This document shows positions 14,120-20,423 of a DNA stretch of 20,423 nt, piece after piece. Position 1 is the first letter of the stretch. Every line of letters starts with the position of its first letter. The stretch is taken from assembly GCF_938029845.1 (NCBI RefSeq), contig NZ_CALHGG010000101.1:1-20423 (forward strand). The letters are read 5' to 3'. Below the pieces are notes generated by a model. That model had not been told where the DNA came from, searched no databases, and saw only the letters and a list, made by a program, of their open reading frames with translations. The translations under genes were made by a program, and so were the position numbers. This DNA comes from an uncultured Capnocytophaga sp. Its GTDB lineage: Bacteria > Bacteroidota > Bacteroidia > Flavobacteriales > Flavobacteriaceae.

Positions 14120-14463
14120 TTAAATTCGTAGTCCCCATACTTACTATTGACAAAGAGCAAACGATTGATTTCTATTGCAAATTGAGCTTTGTGGTTGTTT
14201 CCAAAGATTTGTTGCTTAGAGAGCCTTCTATCTATCTACACCTCTATGAGGGCACCCTTGAAAGTATTGCTCATAGAAAGAAAGGCGATGAATTAGACTT
14301 GTTGTTTTCTATACAAGTAGAAGAGATTGCTTCTATAAAACAACAACTTCTGACCAATAATATTCCTATAGAAAATGACTATGATATCCCTGTGGGAAAA
14401 TATCTGTATATAAGAGATCCTAATGGGTATAGAATATGCCTCTATGAACTATTTGTCCCCTAA
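14116..14463 (+). CDS. VOC-superfamily (glyoxalase-like) protein
   Basis: A 115-aa single-domain protein with the vicinal-oxygen-chelate pattern: KFVVPILTIDKEQTIDFYCK-LSF at the N-terminus, a beta strand SIYLHLYE, then FSIQVEEIASIKQQLLTNNIPIE and the closing YIRDPNGYRICLYE, where the final Glu is a usual metal ligand. A fold of this type serves glyoxalases, dioxygenases and antibiotic-binding proteins, so the substrate cannot be named. The start ATG overlaps the stop of the small upstream ORF. It is followed after 8 nt by an unrecognised gene in the same direction. Conserved first-half metal ligands (His or Gln near the N-terminus) are not obvious, so it may be a non-enzymatic member. Confidence 0.8.
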   Translation: MIKFVVPILTIDKEQTIDFYCKLSFVVVSKDLLLREPSIYLHLYEGTLESIAHRKKGDELDLLFSIQVEEIASIKQQLLTNNIPIENDYDIPVGKYLYIRDPNGYRICLYELFVP

Positions 14464-14471
14464 TAAGCAAG

Positions 14472-14939
14472 ATGAATACTTTAGAAGCCAAGAGAAAAGC
14501 ATTAGCTAAAGAAAGGATAGAAACCAAATACAAATCTCACAAAGATTGCACCTTTATAGAGGTTGTTACTGCGGATAAGCTGCAAGAGTTCTATGATTTT
14601 ATCTCAACACATATACGCTATACAGAAGAAAATTACCAAAGATACAATGATAGATATTGTATAGGAGAAAAGTATGACAAATATAGTATCAGAAACTGGA
14701 TTATTGAGAAGATAGCAAAGCAAACAAAGCCTTCTGACATTATTATATTGCCCTTTTTAGACTTTGGTATCTGCGTAGAACTCATTAGAGTAGAGGCTTT
14801 TTTTGAGGCAGAATTGGATGAAAAGATATCCCAACATATAGGTTTGGATATTGGATATATCAACCTATCACAGCAAATACTACATTATTTCTCTGATGAA
14901 GAGTATTTTGTTTTTGAATACTTGAAAGACAATTTGTAA
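14472..14939 (+). CDS. Hypothetical protein, 155 aa
   Basis: I do not recognise this protein. It is predicted cytosolic (no signal peptide or membrane segment), with a charged helical N-terminus (LEAKRKALAKERIETKYKS), an aromatic stretch HIRYTEENYQRYNDRYCIGEKYDKY, a hydrophobic core segment SDIIILPFLDFGICVELIRVEAFFEAEL, and an acidic, aromatic end HYFSDEEYFVFEYLKDNL. It lies 8 nt after the VOC gene. It is AT-rich relative to der and rsmG on either side, which fits an accessory gene. Small acidic cytosolic proteins in such pockets are sometimes immunity proteins, but nothing here demonstrates that. Confidence 0.65.
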   Translation: MNTLEAKRKALAKERIETKYKSHKDCTFIEVVTADKLQEFYDFISTHIRYTEENYQRYNDRYCIGEKYDKYSIRNWIIEKIAKQTKPSDIIILPFLDFGICVELIRVEAFFEAELDEKISQHIGLDIGYINLSQQILHYFSDEEYFVFEYLKDNL

Positions 14940-14950
14940 CCATTAGTCTT

Positions 14951-15058
14951 ATGAAAAAATACGAATATGACACCCATCACAACTACATCCAAGAAACCTG
15001 CCTTAGTGGCAGTGAGGTTCTCTATACCCAAAAAAGAGAGATCTCTTATTATGATTAG
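14951..15058 (+). CDS. Possible small ORF or truncated gene start
   Basis: An ATG-initiated 35-codon frame (MKKYEYDTHHNYIQETCL then SGSEVLYTQKREISYYD) ends at a TAG 16 nt before the end of convergent rsmG. It begins 11 nt after the stop of the 155-aa gene and has protein-like composition. It could be a real small protein or the surviving N-terminus of a gene truncated at its 3' side. No homologue recognised. Confidence 0.35.
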   Translation: MKKYEYDTHHNYIQETCLSGSEVLYTQKREISYYD

Positions 15059-15074
15059 TTATTGATCATTAGTA

Positions 15075-15686
15075 CTATAACACCACTACTTTCTTAGTTT
15101 CAAAAAAATCTTCTTCAAAGACCTCTGAAAGGTTATAGATGGTAGCTGAAGGAAAAGCCGCTAGTTCTTCAGTAAGATCCCCCCCTTTTAGGTAAAGAAT
15201 CCCTCTTTTATCACCCTTATTGGTCACAGGCTTAAGCAGGTGTTTGGTGAGCTTATAGAAGTCGGCCATTTGAGTAACCGCACGGCTTACGATATAGTCA
15301 TATTGTCCCTCAAGGGTCTCTACACGTGCCTGCTGGAAGGTGACATTAGTAAGAGACAAAGCGGTAGCTACTTCCTGCACCACCCTTATCTTCTTACCTA
15401 TGGAATCAACCAAGTGGAAAGACACCTCTGGGTAAAGAATCGCCAGTGGAATCCCGGGAAAGCCACCGCCTGTGCCTACATCTAATACCTTTAGCCCTGC
15501 CGAGAAAGGGTGTATCTTGGCTATGCCCAAGGAGTGTAGGAGGTGATGTAGCACAAAATGCTCCATATCCTTGCGAGAAATCACATTGATACGTGCGTTC
15601 CACTCCTTGTAAAGGCTTACAGCTTGAGTATATTGTGCCAATTGTGTAGGGGTAAGCTCTGGGAAATACTTGAGTAACAACTCCAT
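15075..15686 (-). CDS. rsmG: 16S rRNA (guanine-N7) methyltransferase RsmG
   Basis: A 203-aa SAM-dependent methyltransferase (formerly GidB) that makes m7G527 in 16S rRNA; in other bacteria loss gives low-level streptomycin resistance. Seen are NVISRKD at 34-40, the SAM-binding loop DVGTGGGFPGIPLA at 69-82, and VSRAV at 133-137, all typical of RsmG. Length is normal. It has its own TATTTTTG promoter 22 nt upstream and is divergent from rpmH. Its 3' end faces the accessory pocket after der. Confidence 0.96.
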   Translation of the reverse strand: MELLLKYFPELTPTQLAQYTQAVSLYKEWNARINVISRKDMEHFVLHHLLHSLGIAKIHPFSAGLKVLDVGTGGGFPGIPLAILYPEVSFHLVDSIGKKIRVVQEVATALSLTNVTFQQARVETLEGQYDYIVSRAVTQMADFYKLTKHLLKPVTNKGDKRGILYLKGGDLTEELAAFPSATIYNLSEVFEEDFFETKKVVVL

Positions 15687-15708
15687 AAAGACAAGATATT
15701 AGGAAGGT

Positions 15709-15716
15709 CAAAAATA
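15709..15716 (-). promoter_or_regulatory. Promoter -7 element of rsmG
   Basis: The minus strand reads TATTTTTG, a TAnnTTTG match, 22 nt upstream of the rsmG ATG at 15686. No clear -33 TTG was found. Confidence 0.5.
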
Positions 15717-15766
15717 GGATAATATTTCCAATCCCACAAATTTTTAAAGAAAGATTTTAAAAACAC

Positions 15767-15797
15767 TTGTACATTCCAAAAAATAATAGTACCTTTG
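15767..15797 (+). promoter_or_regulatory. Promoter of rpmH
   Basis: TTG (15767-15769), a 20-bp spacer, then TACCTTTG (15790-15797) is a full Bacteroidota -33/-7 arrangement. The leader to the rpmH ATG at 15875 is about 70 nt and AT-rich. Confidence 0.75.
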
Positions 15798-15874
15798 CCC
15801 CGCTTTCTTTTATGGGAGCTTTAGAATACTAAAAGCAAGTAAACGTTTAATTTAAGATATTAATATTCAATCCA

Positions 15875-16033
15875 ATGAAAAGAACATTTCAACCTTCCAA
15901 GAGAAAAAGAAGAAATAAACACGGTTTTAGAGAGCGTATGGCCACAGCAAATGGACGTAAAGTATTGGCACGTCGTAGAGCTAAAGGAAGAAAAAAACTT
16001 ACTGTTTCCTCTGAACCAAGACATAAGAAATAA
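15875..16033 (+). CDS. rpmH: 50S ribosomal protein L34
   Basis: A 52-aa, very basic protein starting [22 protein letters not shown] and continuing [20 protein letters not shown], the near-invariant L34 sequence. It is a structural protein of the large ribosomal subunit. The C-terminal extension [10 protein letters not shown] is a few residues longer than the E. coli protein (46 aa). It has a strong promoter at 15767-15797 and a hairpin terminator 25 nt after its stop. Divergent from rsmG. Confidence 0.98.
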   Translation: MKRTFQPSKRKRRNKHGFRERMATANGRKVLARRRAKGRKKLTVSSEPRHKK

Positions 16034-16057
16034 TGTTTATAACTTTCTGTAACAAGT

Positions 16058-16091
16058 AAGGTGCCGTCTGATTGTAGATAGCACCTTTTTT
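16058..16091 (+). terminator. Intrinsic terminator after rpmH
   Basis: AAGGTGC (16058-16064) pairs with GCACCTT (16081-16087); inside it GTCT and AGAT can add four weaker pairs. A run of six T follows the stem (16086-16091). The sufS ATG begins 26 nt after the T run. Confidence 0.75.
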
Positions 16092-16117
16092 GCATTTTTC
16101 TTTTTTATTATTCACTT

Positions 16118-17338
16118 ATGAAATCTATCTCTGAAATTCGTCGTGATTTCCCTATCTTGGAACGAAAGATAGGAGGGAATCCTCTAGTATATTTTGACAA
16201 TGGGGCTACTTCCCAAAAGCCTCAACAAGTCATTGATAGTATTGTAAACTTCTACACCACTTACAATGCCAATATTCACCGAGGAGTACATACCCTCAGC
16301 CAAGAGGCTACTGAGGCTTATGAAGTGGCTCGCCAAAAACTCCAGAAGCATATCAATGCCAACAAATCCTTTGAGGTACTCTTCACCAGTGGCACCACCG
16401 AGGGTATCAACTTGGTAGCTACCTGCCTAACACCTTTCCTAAAGGAAGGTGATGAAATCTTGGTACTGACCACCGAACACCATAGCAATATTGTTCCTTG
16501 GCAGCTACTTGCCGAGCGTACAGGGGCCCTCGTACGCCCTATTCCTGTAGATGAGGAGGGAATGATTCTTATGGAGGACTTTAAGGCTATGCTCTCAAAA
16601 CATACCAAGGTAGTAAGCTGTCAGCATGTATCCAATGCCTTAGGCAATGTGCATCCTGTAAAAGAAATCATCACTCTAGCCCATAGTGTAGGCGCTGTAA
16701 CCCTTATCGATGGTGCACAGAGTTGTCCGCACTTTGCTATAGATGTACAAGACTTAGATGCAGACTTCTATGTCGCTTCAGGACATAAGATGTACGCCCC
16801 CACAGGCATTGGCTTTCTTTACGGGAAGGAAGAATGGCTCCAGAAACTCCCCCCTTATAAGGGCGGCGGGGATATGATCAAAACTGTCTGCTTTGAAGGG
16901 ACTACCTATGCGGACTTACCTTATAAGTTGGAAGCAGGAACTCCCAACATCTGTGGCGGTATTGCTTATGGGACTGCTATTGACTACATGCACTCCTTAG
17001 GTATGGCTGATATTGCCGCCCATGAACATGTGCTCCTAAAGTATGCCCATGAGCAAATTCACGCCTTAGGCGGGATTACTATCTATGGCACACATGATTT
17101 AGAACATAAGGCAGGAGTCATCTCTTTCAATGTCAATGGTGCTCACCCTTACGATGTAGGAACACTCCTTGACCAAATGGGGATAGCTGTACGTACAGGT
17201 CACCACTGCGCCCAACCTGTCATGGACTTTTATCACATTCCAGGTACTATACGCGCTAGTTTTGCTGTTTATAATACCTTGGAGGAGATAGATAGGCTCA
17301 TTGCAGGTCTTAGAAAGGCTATGAAGATGTTATTATAA
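16118..17338 (+). CDS. sufS: Cysteine desulfurase SufS (class II)
   Basis: A 406-aa PLP enzyme, the same length as E. coli SufS, that removes sulfur from cysteine for iron-sulfur cluster assembly. Seen: TTEHHSN at 118-124 with His121 of the cofactor pocket, DGAQS at 198-202, SGHKMYAPTG at 221-230 with the PLP lysine Lys224, and RTGHHCAQP at 359-367 with the persulfide-carrying Cys364. The short active-site loop is typical of class II enzymes rather than IscS. The gene stands alone here; the sufBCD and sufE genes are not in the window. It begins 26 nt after the rpmH terminator and I see no TAnnTTTG promoter in between, so it may depend on read-through from rpmH. Confidence 0.96.
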   Translation: MKSISEIRRDFPILERKIGGNPLVYFDNGATSQKPQQVIDSIVNFYTTYNANIHRGVHTLSQEATEAYEVARQKLQKHINANKSFEVLFTSGTTEGINLVATCLTPFLKEGDEILVLTTEHHSNIVPWQLLAERTGALVRPIPVDEEGMILMEDFKAMLSKHTKVVSCQHVSNALGNVHPVKEIITLAHSVGAVTLIDGAQSCPHFAIDVQDLDADFYVASGHKMYAPTGIGFLYGKEEWLQKLPPYKGGGDMIKTVCFEGTTYADLPYKLEAGTPNICGGIAYGTAIDYMHSLGMADIAAHEHVLLKYAHEQIHALGGITIYGTHDLEHKAGVISFNVNGAHPYDVGTLLDQMGIAVRTGHHCAQPVMDFYHIPGTIRASFAVYNTLEEIDRLIAGLRKAMKMLL

Positions 17339-17401
17339 TTCAACATAATAAACTCATTATTAGCAAATTATAAAATAATTAAAAAAATAATTGATTTTTT
17401 C

Positions 17402-17431
17402 TTGCCAATTCAAAAAATAGTTGTACCTTTG
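17402..17431 (+). promoter_or_regulatory. Promoter of tRNA-Leu
   Basis: TTG (17402-17404), a 19-bp spacer, then TACCTTTG (17424-17431) matches the -33/-7 consensus. The tRNA begins 20 nt after the -7 element. Confidence 0.75.
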
Positions 17432-17451
17432 CAATGTCTTAAAAATCACAC

Positions 17452-17533
17452 GCGGGTGTGGTGAAATTGGTAGACACGCCAGACTTAGGATCTGGTGCCG
17501 TGAGGTGTGTAGGTTCGAGTCCTATCACCCGCA
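17452..17533 (+). tRNA. tRNA-Leu (anticodon UAG)
   Basis: Acceptor stem GCGGGTG (17452-17458) pairs with CACCCGC (17526-17532), discriminator A at 17533. The anticodon arm is CCAGA-CTTAGGA-TCTGG, giving anticodon TAG. The variable arm is long (TGCCGTGAGGTGT), as expected for a class II tRNA, and the T arm is GTAGG-TTCGAGT-CCTAT. CCA is not encoded. It is followed after two bases by a strong terminator and then by tilS. Confidence 0.96.
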
Positions 17534-17535
17534 CT

Positions 17536-17566
17536 AAGCTCTCAGAACTTTTCTGAGAGCTTTTTT
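17536..17566 (+). terminator. Intrinsic terminator after tRNA-Leu
   Basis: AAGCTCTCAGAA (17536-17547) pairs perfectly with TTCTGAGAGCTT (17551-17562) around a CTT loop, followed by a T run to 17566. The tilS ATG is only 17 nt beyond. Confidence 0.92.
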
Positions 17567-17583
17567 ATTCAATATACTTCCCT

Positions 17584-18897
17584 ATGTTAGCATCTTTCCA
17601 AAATCATCTCCAACAAAACTTCCCCTTCCTATGGCAAAAGAAAATCATCCTTGCCATTAGTGGAGGAATTGATAGTGTGGTACTCGCTCATCTGCTCCAT
17701 GGGTTGGATATTCCTTTCCTTATGGCACATTGCAACTTCCAACTACGAGGGGAGGAAAGCGAAGGCGATCAGCGGTTTGTAGAGGCTCTTTCCCACCAAC
17801 TCTCCGCACCCTTAGCCGTGAAACGATTTGAGACTAAAGCCTATGGCAAAGCCCATGGACTGAATACCCAATTGGCCGCTCGTGTCTTACGCTATGAGTG
17901 GTTTGAGACTCTGCGTAAGGAGAAAGGCTACGACTATGTGCTAACCGCTCATCAGGCCAATGATTCTTGGGAAACATTCCTAATCAACACTTCTCGTGGT
18001 ACAGGTCTCAAGGGGCTTTTAGGCATACCTGCCCAAAATGGGGCTATTTTGCGCCCCTTACTTCCTTTTTCGCGAGAGGAAATACATGCCTTTGCCACAG
18101 AGAACCACATCTGTTGGCGGGAGGATAGCTCCAATAGTTCGGATGCTTATACCCGCAATAAGATACGCCACCACCTCTCCCCTATCTTAAAAGAGGTTCA
18201 CCCACTTTTCTTTAAGAATTTTGAGAAAACGCAATCTCTCCTACAACTCACCTATGACTTTCTGCAAGAGAGCATTTCTCAATACCGAAAGGAATGTTTT
18301 ACAATGGGCAACCCTATTGTCTTTCTCATAGAGAAGCTCCGAACTCACCCACATAGGCGATTTTTGCTGCACGAGCTGCTTTCTCCCTATGGATTTACCG
18401 ATGTAAATGCTTTGGAACGATTTTTGCAAGCCTCTACGGGTAAGTACCTTGCCTCCGATACCCATCGGTTGCTCTCCAACAGAGGACAGTGGCTTATCAG
18501 TGAAATCCATGAAACTCCTTCCCCTGCTTTCTATTTGCAGGAGACAGACCAAGCGATTGACTTTCCTATTGCCCTGAGTTGGGAAAAAGTCAGTCAGGCG
18601 GAACCCTCTGGGGCAGAGGTTATTTATATAGACAAGGAAAAGATACAATTCCCCTTATGCCTACGCAAGCGCAAGGAAGGAGATCTTTTCTTTCCTTATG
18701 GAATGGGAGGACAGAAGAAGGTACTACGCAAGTACTTTAAGGATGAGAAATATTCGCTCTATGACAAGGAAAACCAATGGCTACTAACCGATAGCACCGA
18801 CCAAATCCTATGGGTAGTAGGCAGGCGTGCTGACGAACGTTTCCGCCCTACCCCTCATACCAAAGAAATACTCTGTATCAGACTTAATGACAACTAA
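17584..18897 (+). CDS. tilS: tRNA(Ile)-lysidine synthetase TilS
   Basis: A 437-aa ATP-dependent enzyme that converts C34 of tRNA-Ile(CAU) to lysidine so that it reads AUA. The N-type ATP pyrophosphatase loop is ISGGIDSVV at 25-33. Other family blocks are AHCNFQLRGEESEGD at 48-62, AARVLRYEWF at 98-107, and SRGTGLKGLLGIP at 137-149. The C-terminal TilS domain includes LRKRKEGDLFFPYGMGGQKKVLRKYFKD. One oddity is AHQANDSWETF at 122-132, where most family members have AHHxDDxxETF: the second His is Gln and the first Asp is Asn. The rest of the protein is intact and the gene is essential in most bacteria, so it is likely functional. It starts 17 nt after the tRNA-Leu terminator with no separate promoter seen, and is followed after 10 nt by the nuclease gene. 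Confidence 0.95.
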   Translation: MLASFQNHLQQNFPFLWQKKIILAISGGIDSVVLAHLLHGLDIPFLMAHCNFQLRGEESEGDQRFVEALSHQLSAPLAVKRFETKAYGKAHGLNTQLAARVLRYEWFETLRKEKGYDYVLTAHQANDSWETFLINTSRGTGLKGLLGIPAQNGAILRPLLPFSREEIHAFATENHICWREDSSNSSDAYTRNKIRHHLSPILKEVHPLFFKNFEKTQSLLQLTYDFLQESISQYRKECFTMGNPIVFLIEKLRTHPHRRFLLHELLSPYGFTDVNALERFLQASTGKYLASDTHRLLSNRGQWLISEIHETPSPAFYLQETDQAIDFPIALSWEKVSQAEPSGAEVIYIDKEKIQFPLCLRKRKEGDLFFPYGMGGQKKVLRKYFKDEKYSLYDKENQWLLTDSTDQILWVVGRRADERFRPTPHTKEILCIRLNDN

Positions 18898-18907
18898 ATA
18901 CCCGATT

Positions 18908-19774
18908 ATGAAAGATTTATTACTCATTGGCTCTCTTTTCCTTGCCTTTATTGCTTGTAAAGGAGAGGAGTTTTCTCAAAAGAAAGCCCAAGATCCTTAT
19001 CAAAGGATAGAACACTTGGCACAGGAAAAAGCTCAATACCAGCCTCGTCCTGCTAAGAATTACCAAAAGGTTGTAGTACCTGCCAAACTCAAGTATTATT
19101 ATCAGTCAGTGGATTTTACCAAAAATGGGGATGAGCTAAAAGAAGATTTGGCTGTGCTGACCATTGCCAAGCACTCTCATTTTATTTCTTATGGAAATCG
19201 CCACCCCTATTTGGAAAAGGCCAACCAAGATCCTAAAAAAACTGGAAATATACTCTTGGTATATACAGGAGAGAGCCGCTCCAAGAGTGAAGTACAGAAA
19301 AGAAACCAGCCCAATGGAAGTGTCAATACGGAACACATCTACCCACAGAGCCATATCAAAAAATATGGGGATCCTGACCAACCCTTAGGTGATTTGCACC
19401 ATTTGCAATATATAGACAGTGGTGTCAACTCCTCCCGTGGTAATCTCCCCTTTACCGAAGGACATGGCGTTACAAGCAGAGAAAATAAGGGGAAGGCATG
19501 GTATCCTGGTGATGAATATAAGGGCGATGTAGCACGTATGCTTATGTATATGTATCTGAGGTATAACCTCCCTTTTCATCATGTAAGTACCGATGGAGTG
19601 GGGCTACTGCTGAAGTGGAATGCCGAAGATAAAGTTTCACCACTGGAACTACAACGCAACAATGAGATAGAGAAAGTTCAAGGCAACCGCAATCCCTTTA
19701 TTGACAATCCTTATTTGGCGACTAAGATTTTTGGAGAGGTAGCGGGTCATTCACCTGAGAACCTATGGAAGTAG
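18908..19774 (+). CDS. Lipoprotein endonuclease I (EndA/NucM family)
   Basis: A 288-aa secreted nuclease of the endonuclease I family (beta-beta-alpha metal fold), which cuts DNA, and in some members RNA, non-specifically. The start at 18908 is chosen because it gives a lipoprotein signal peptide MKDLLLIGSLFLAFIAC with lipid Cys17; longer in-frame starts overlap tilS. The catalytic block is NTEHIYPQSH at 140-149 with the general base His143, followed by GDLHHLQYID at 161-170, NSSRGNLPF at 174-182, GDVARMLMYMYLRY at 206-219 and NNEIEKVQGNRNPFIDNP at 251-268. After the Cys come KGEEF, similar to the Lys plus acidic tag reported to send Capnocytophaga lipoproteins to the cell surface. Likely role: degrading extracellular DNA for nutrients or for neutrophil-trap escape (inference). 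Its 3' end overlaps the convergent PAP2 gene by 53 bp. Confidence 0.93.
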   Translation: MKDLLLIGSLFLAFIACKGEEFSQKKAQDPYQRIEHLAQEKAQYQPRPAKNYQKVVVPAKLKYYYQSVDFTKNGDELKEDLAVLTIAKHSHFISYGNRHPYLEKANQDPKKTGNILLVYTGESRSKSEVQKRNQPNGSVNTEHIYPQSHIKKYGDPDQPLGDLHHLQYIDSGVNSSRGNLPFTEGHGVTSRENKGKAWYPGDEYKGDVARMLMYMYLRYNLPFHHVSTDGVGLLLKWNAEDKVSPLELQRNNEIEKVQGNRNPFIDNPYLATKIFGEVAGHSPENLWK

Positions 19775-20324
19775 GATTTTTCCTATTTCTAAGATAGAGC
19801 CAATATCCCACATTGGCCGTAGTTATCCCTACCAAGAAGCCTACCAAAATATCAGTAGGGAAATGTACTCCTAAGTAGAGGCGACTATAAGCATACGGAA
19901 TAGGCCATAGGAAAAGCCAGCAAGCGAATTTCATACGCTTGCTAAAGACTAAATATAGAAAAGTGGTCAGAGCAAAGCTATTGCTCGTATGTCCAGAGAA
20001 GAAGCTATAACCTTTCTCTCCTATGATAATACGCAATTGAGGGATAAGCACCTCAGTATGTAACGGACGTAAGCGCCCTACAATCTCCTTAGTCGTATTG
20101 GTAATAGCCACTGTAAGGAGTAAGGTTCCTATGGCATAAAGGAAAATACGCCAAGCCTCCTTTCGGGGAAAGAAGTAAAAATTTGCCCATAAGACAATGG
20201 CAAAAAAAGGCACCCAATTCCAAGCATTGGTAATAAGCAGCCAGAAGGCATCCCATGAAGTGGAACCCGTTTGGTTAATAGCCACTAATAGCTGATAGTC
20301 TTTCTCTAAAAAGTCAGTAAACAT
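19722..20324 (-). CDS. PAP2-family phosphatase
   Basis: A 200-aa integral membrane phosphatase of the type 2 phosphatidic acid phosphatase superfamily. The three signature motifs are KEIVGRLRP at 79-87, YSFFSGHTS at 106-114 with the acid/base His112, and SRLYLGVHFPTD at 147-158 with the nucleophile His154. Hydrophobic segments lie near 38-52, 58-76, 115-127, 132-147 and 158-177. Likely substrates are undecaprenyl diphosphate or lipid A/phospholipid phosphates; the sequence does not decide. The last 17 codons, including the stop, are encoded opposite the 3' end of the endonuclease gene. The ATG lies 16 nt after a tRNA terminator and no separate promoter is seen. Confidence 0.93.
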   Translation of the reverse strand: MFTDFLEKDYQLLVAINQTGSTSWDAFWLLITNAWNWVPFFAIVLWANFYFFPRKEAWRIFLYAIGTLLLTVAITNTTKEIVGRLRPLHTEVLIPQLRIIIGEKGYSFFSGHTSNSFALTTFLYLVFSKRMKFACWLFLWPIPYAYSRLYLGVHFPTDILVGFLVGITTANVGYWLYLRNRKNPTSIGSQVNDPLPLQKS

Positions 20325-20340
20325 AGGTTATAGTAAAATA

Positions 20341-20373
20341 AAAAATCCTTAGTACTGAATACTAAGGATTTTT
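20341..20373 (-). terminator. Intrinsic terminator after right-edge tRNA
   Basis: AAAAATCCTTAGTA (20341-20354) and TACTAAGGATTTTT (20360-20373) form a perfect 14-bp inverted repeat with a 5-nt loop. On the minus strand it begins one base after the tRNA 3' end and is followed by a T-rich run. Confidence 0.85.
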
Positions 20374-20374
20374 G

Positions 20375-20423
20375 TGCCTACGACTGGATTCGAACCAGCA
20401 CGCCCTAACGAGCACCACCCCCT
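20375..20423 (-). tRNA. Class II tRNA, 3' part only (probably tRNA-Leu)
   Basis: On the minus strand the 3' acceptor half is CGTAGGC with discriminator A at 20375, and the T arm is GCTGG-TTCGAAT-CCAGT. A long variable arm (GGTGCTCGTTAGGGCGT, with GCTC/GGGC pairing) shows a class II tRNA (Leu, Ser or Tyr). The implied 5' acceptor GCCTACG is Leu-like. The anticodon lies beyond the window edge, so the isotype is not proven. CCA is not encoded. Confidence 0.8.

Noticed and set aside
15889..16095. 68-codon minus-strand open frame over rpmH
   Set aside because: It is the complement of the highly conserved L34 gene and runs through its terminator.
17452..17580. tRNA-Leu as a mobile-element attachment site
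   Set aside because: No integrase gene and no direct repeat of the tRNA 3' end was seen nearby; the flanking genes are housekeeping.
18241..18648. 135-codon minus-strand open frame inside tilS
   Set aside because: It lies opposite conserved TilS coding sequence, has no recognisable protein pattern and no TAnnTTTG element at its start.
18827..18907. 27-residue extension of the endonuclease into tilS
   Set aside because: It overlaps the conserved end of tilS and hides a clean lipoprotein signal peptide that begins at 18908.

Overview
The window looks like chromosomal DNA of a Bacteroidota species in the Flavobacteriaceae, most plausibly a Capnocytophaga-like oral or host-associated bacterium. 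The evidence is: moderately low GC; at least eight TAnnTTTG promoter -7 elements (the Bacteroidota primary sigma signature), several with a TTG about 19-20 bp upstream; lack of strong Shine-Dalgarno sites; tandem DKNYY-repeat secreted proteins; and the type of Der, SufS, RsmG, TilS and endonuclease I proteins present. The genus is an inference from protein character, not from a marker search.

Layout. (1) 1-4514, minus strand: three tandem DKNYY-repeat secreted proteins, two of them lipoproteins, apparently one operon read leftward from a promoter at 4536-4543; the last gene runs off the left edge. (2) 4556-6123, plus strand: an AraC-family regulator, then rclC (DUF417, reactive-chlorine resistance membrane protein). 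A 21-bp-period direct repeat between them has the form of an AraC-type operator. A 20-bp bidirectional terminator separates rclC from convergent lldD (FMN L-lactate dehydrogenase). (3) 7676-12039, minus strand: a tightly packed five-gene operon of a small exported/outer-membrane-like protein, three tandem paralogous exported proteins of unknown function and a DUF3592-like membrane protein. (4) 12125-14003, plus strand: a RelE/ParE-type toxin-antitoxin pair immediately followed (2-nt gap) by the essential ribosome-assembly GTPase gene der, with no separate der promoter visible. (5) 14004-15074: an AT-rich accessory pocket with a VOC-fold protein, an unrecognised 155-aa protein and two approximately 35-codon ORFs that may be small genes or remnants. 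(6) 15075-20423: housekeeping genes: rsmG divergent from rpmH, sufS, tRNA-Leu(UAG), tilS, a lipoprotein endonuclease I, a convergent and overlapping PAP2 phosphatase gene, and the 3' part of a class II tRNA at the right edge.

The parts most worth following up are the AraC operator next to rclC, the toxin-antitoxin pair wired into the der transcript, the operon of three exported paralogs, the DKNYY cluster with its heptamer-repeat leaders, and the repeated arrangement in which an intrinsic terminator lies only 16-26 nt before the start codon of the next gene. No mobile element, integrase, CRISPR array or rRNA was seen. No gene-free stretch exceeds 300 bases; the longest is 7403-7675, which holds the lldD promoter and a small stem-loop.
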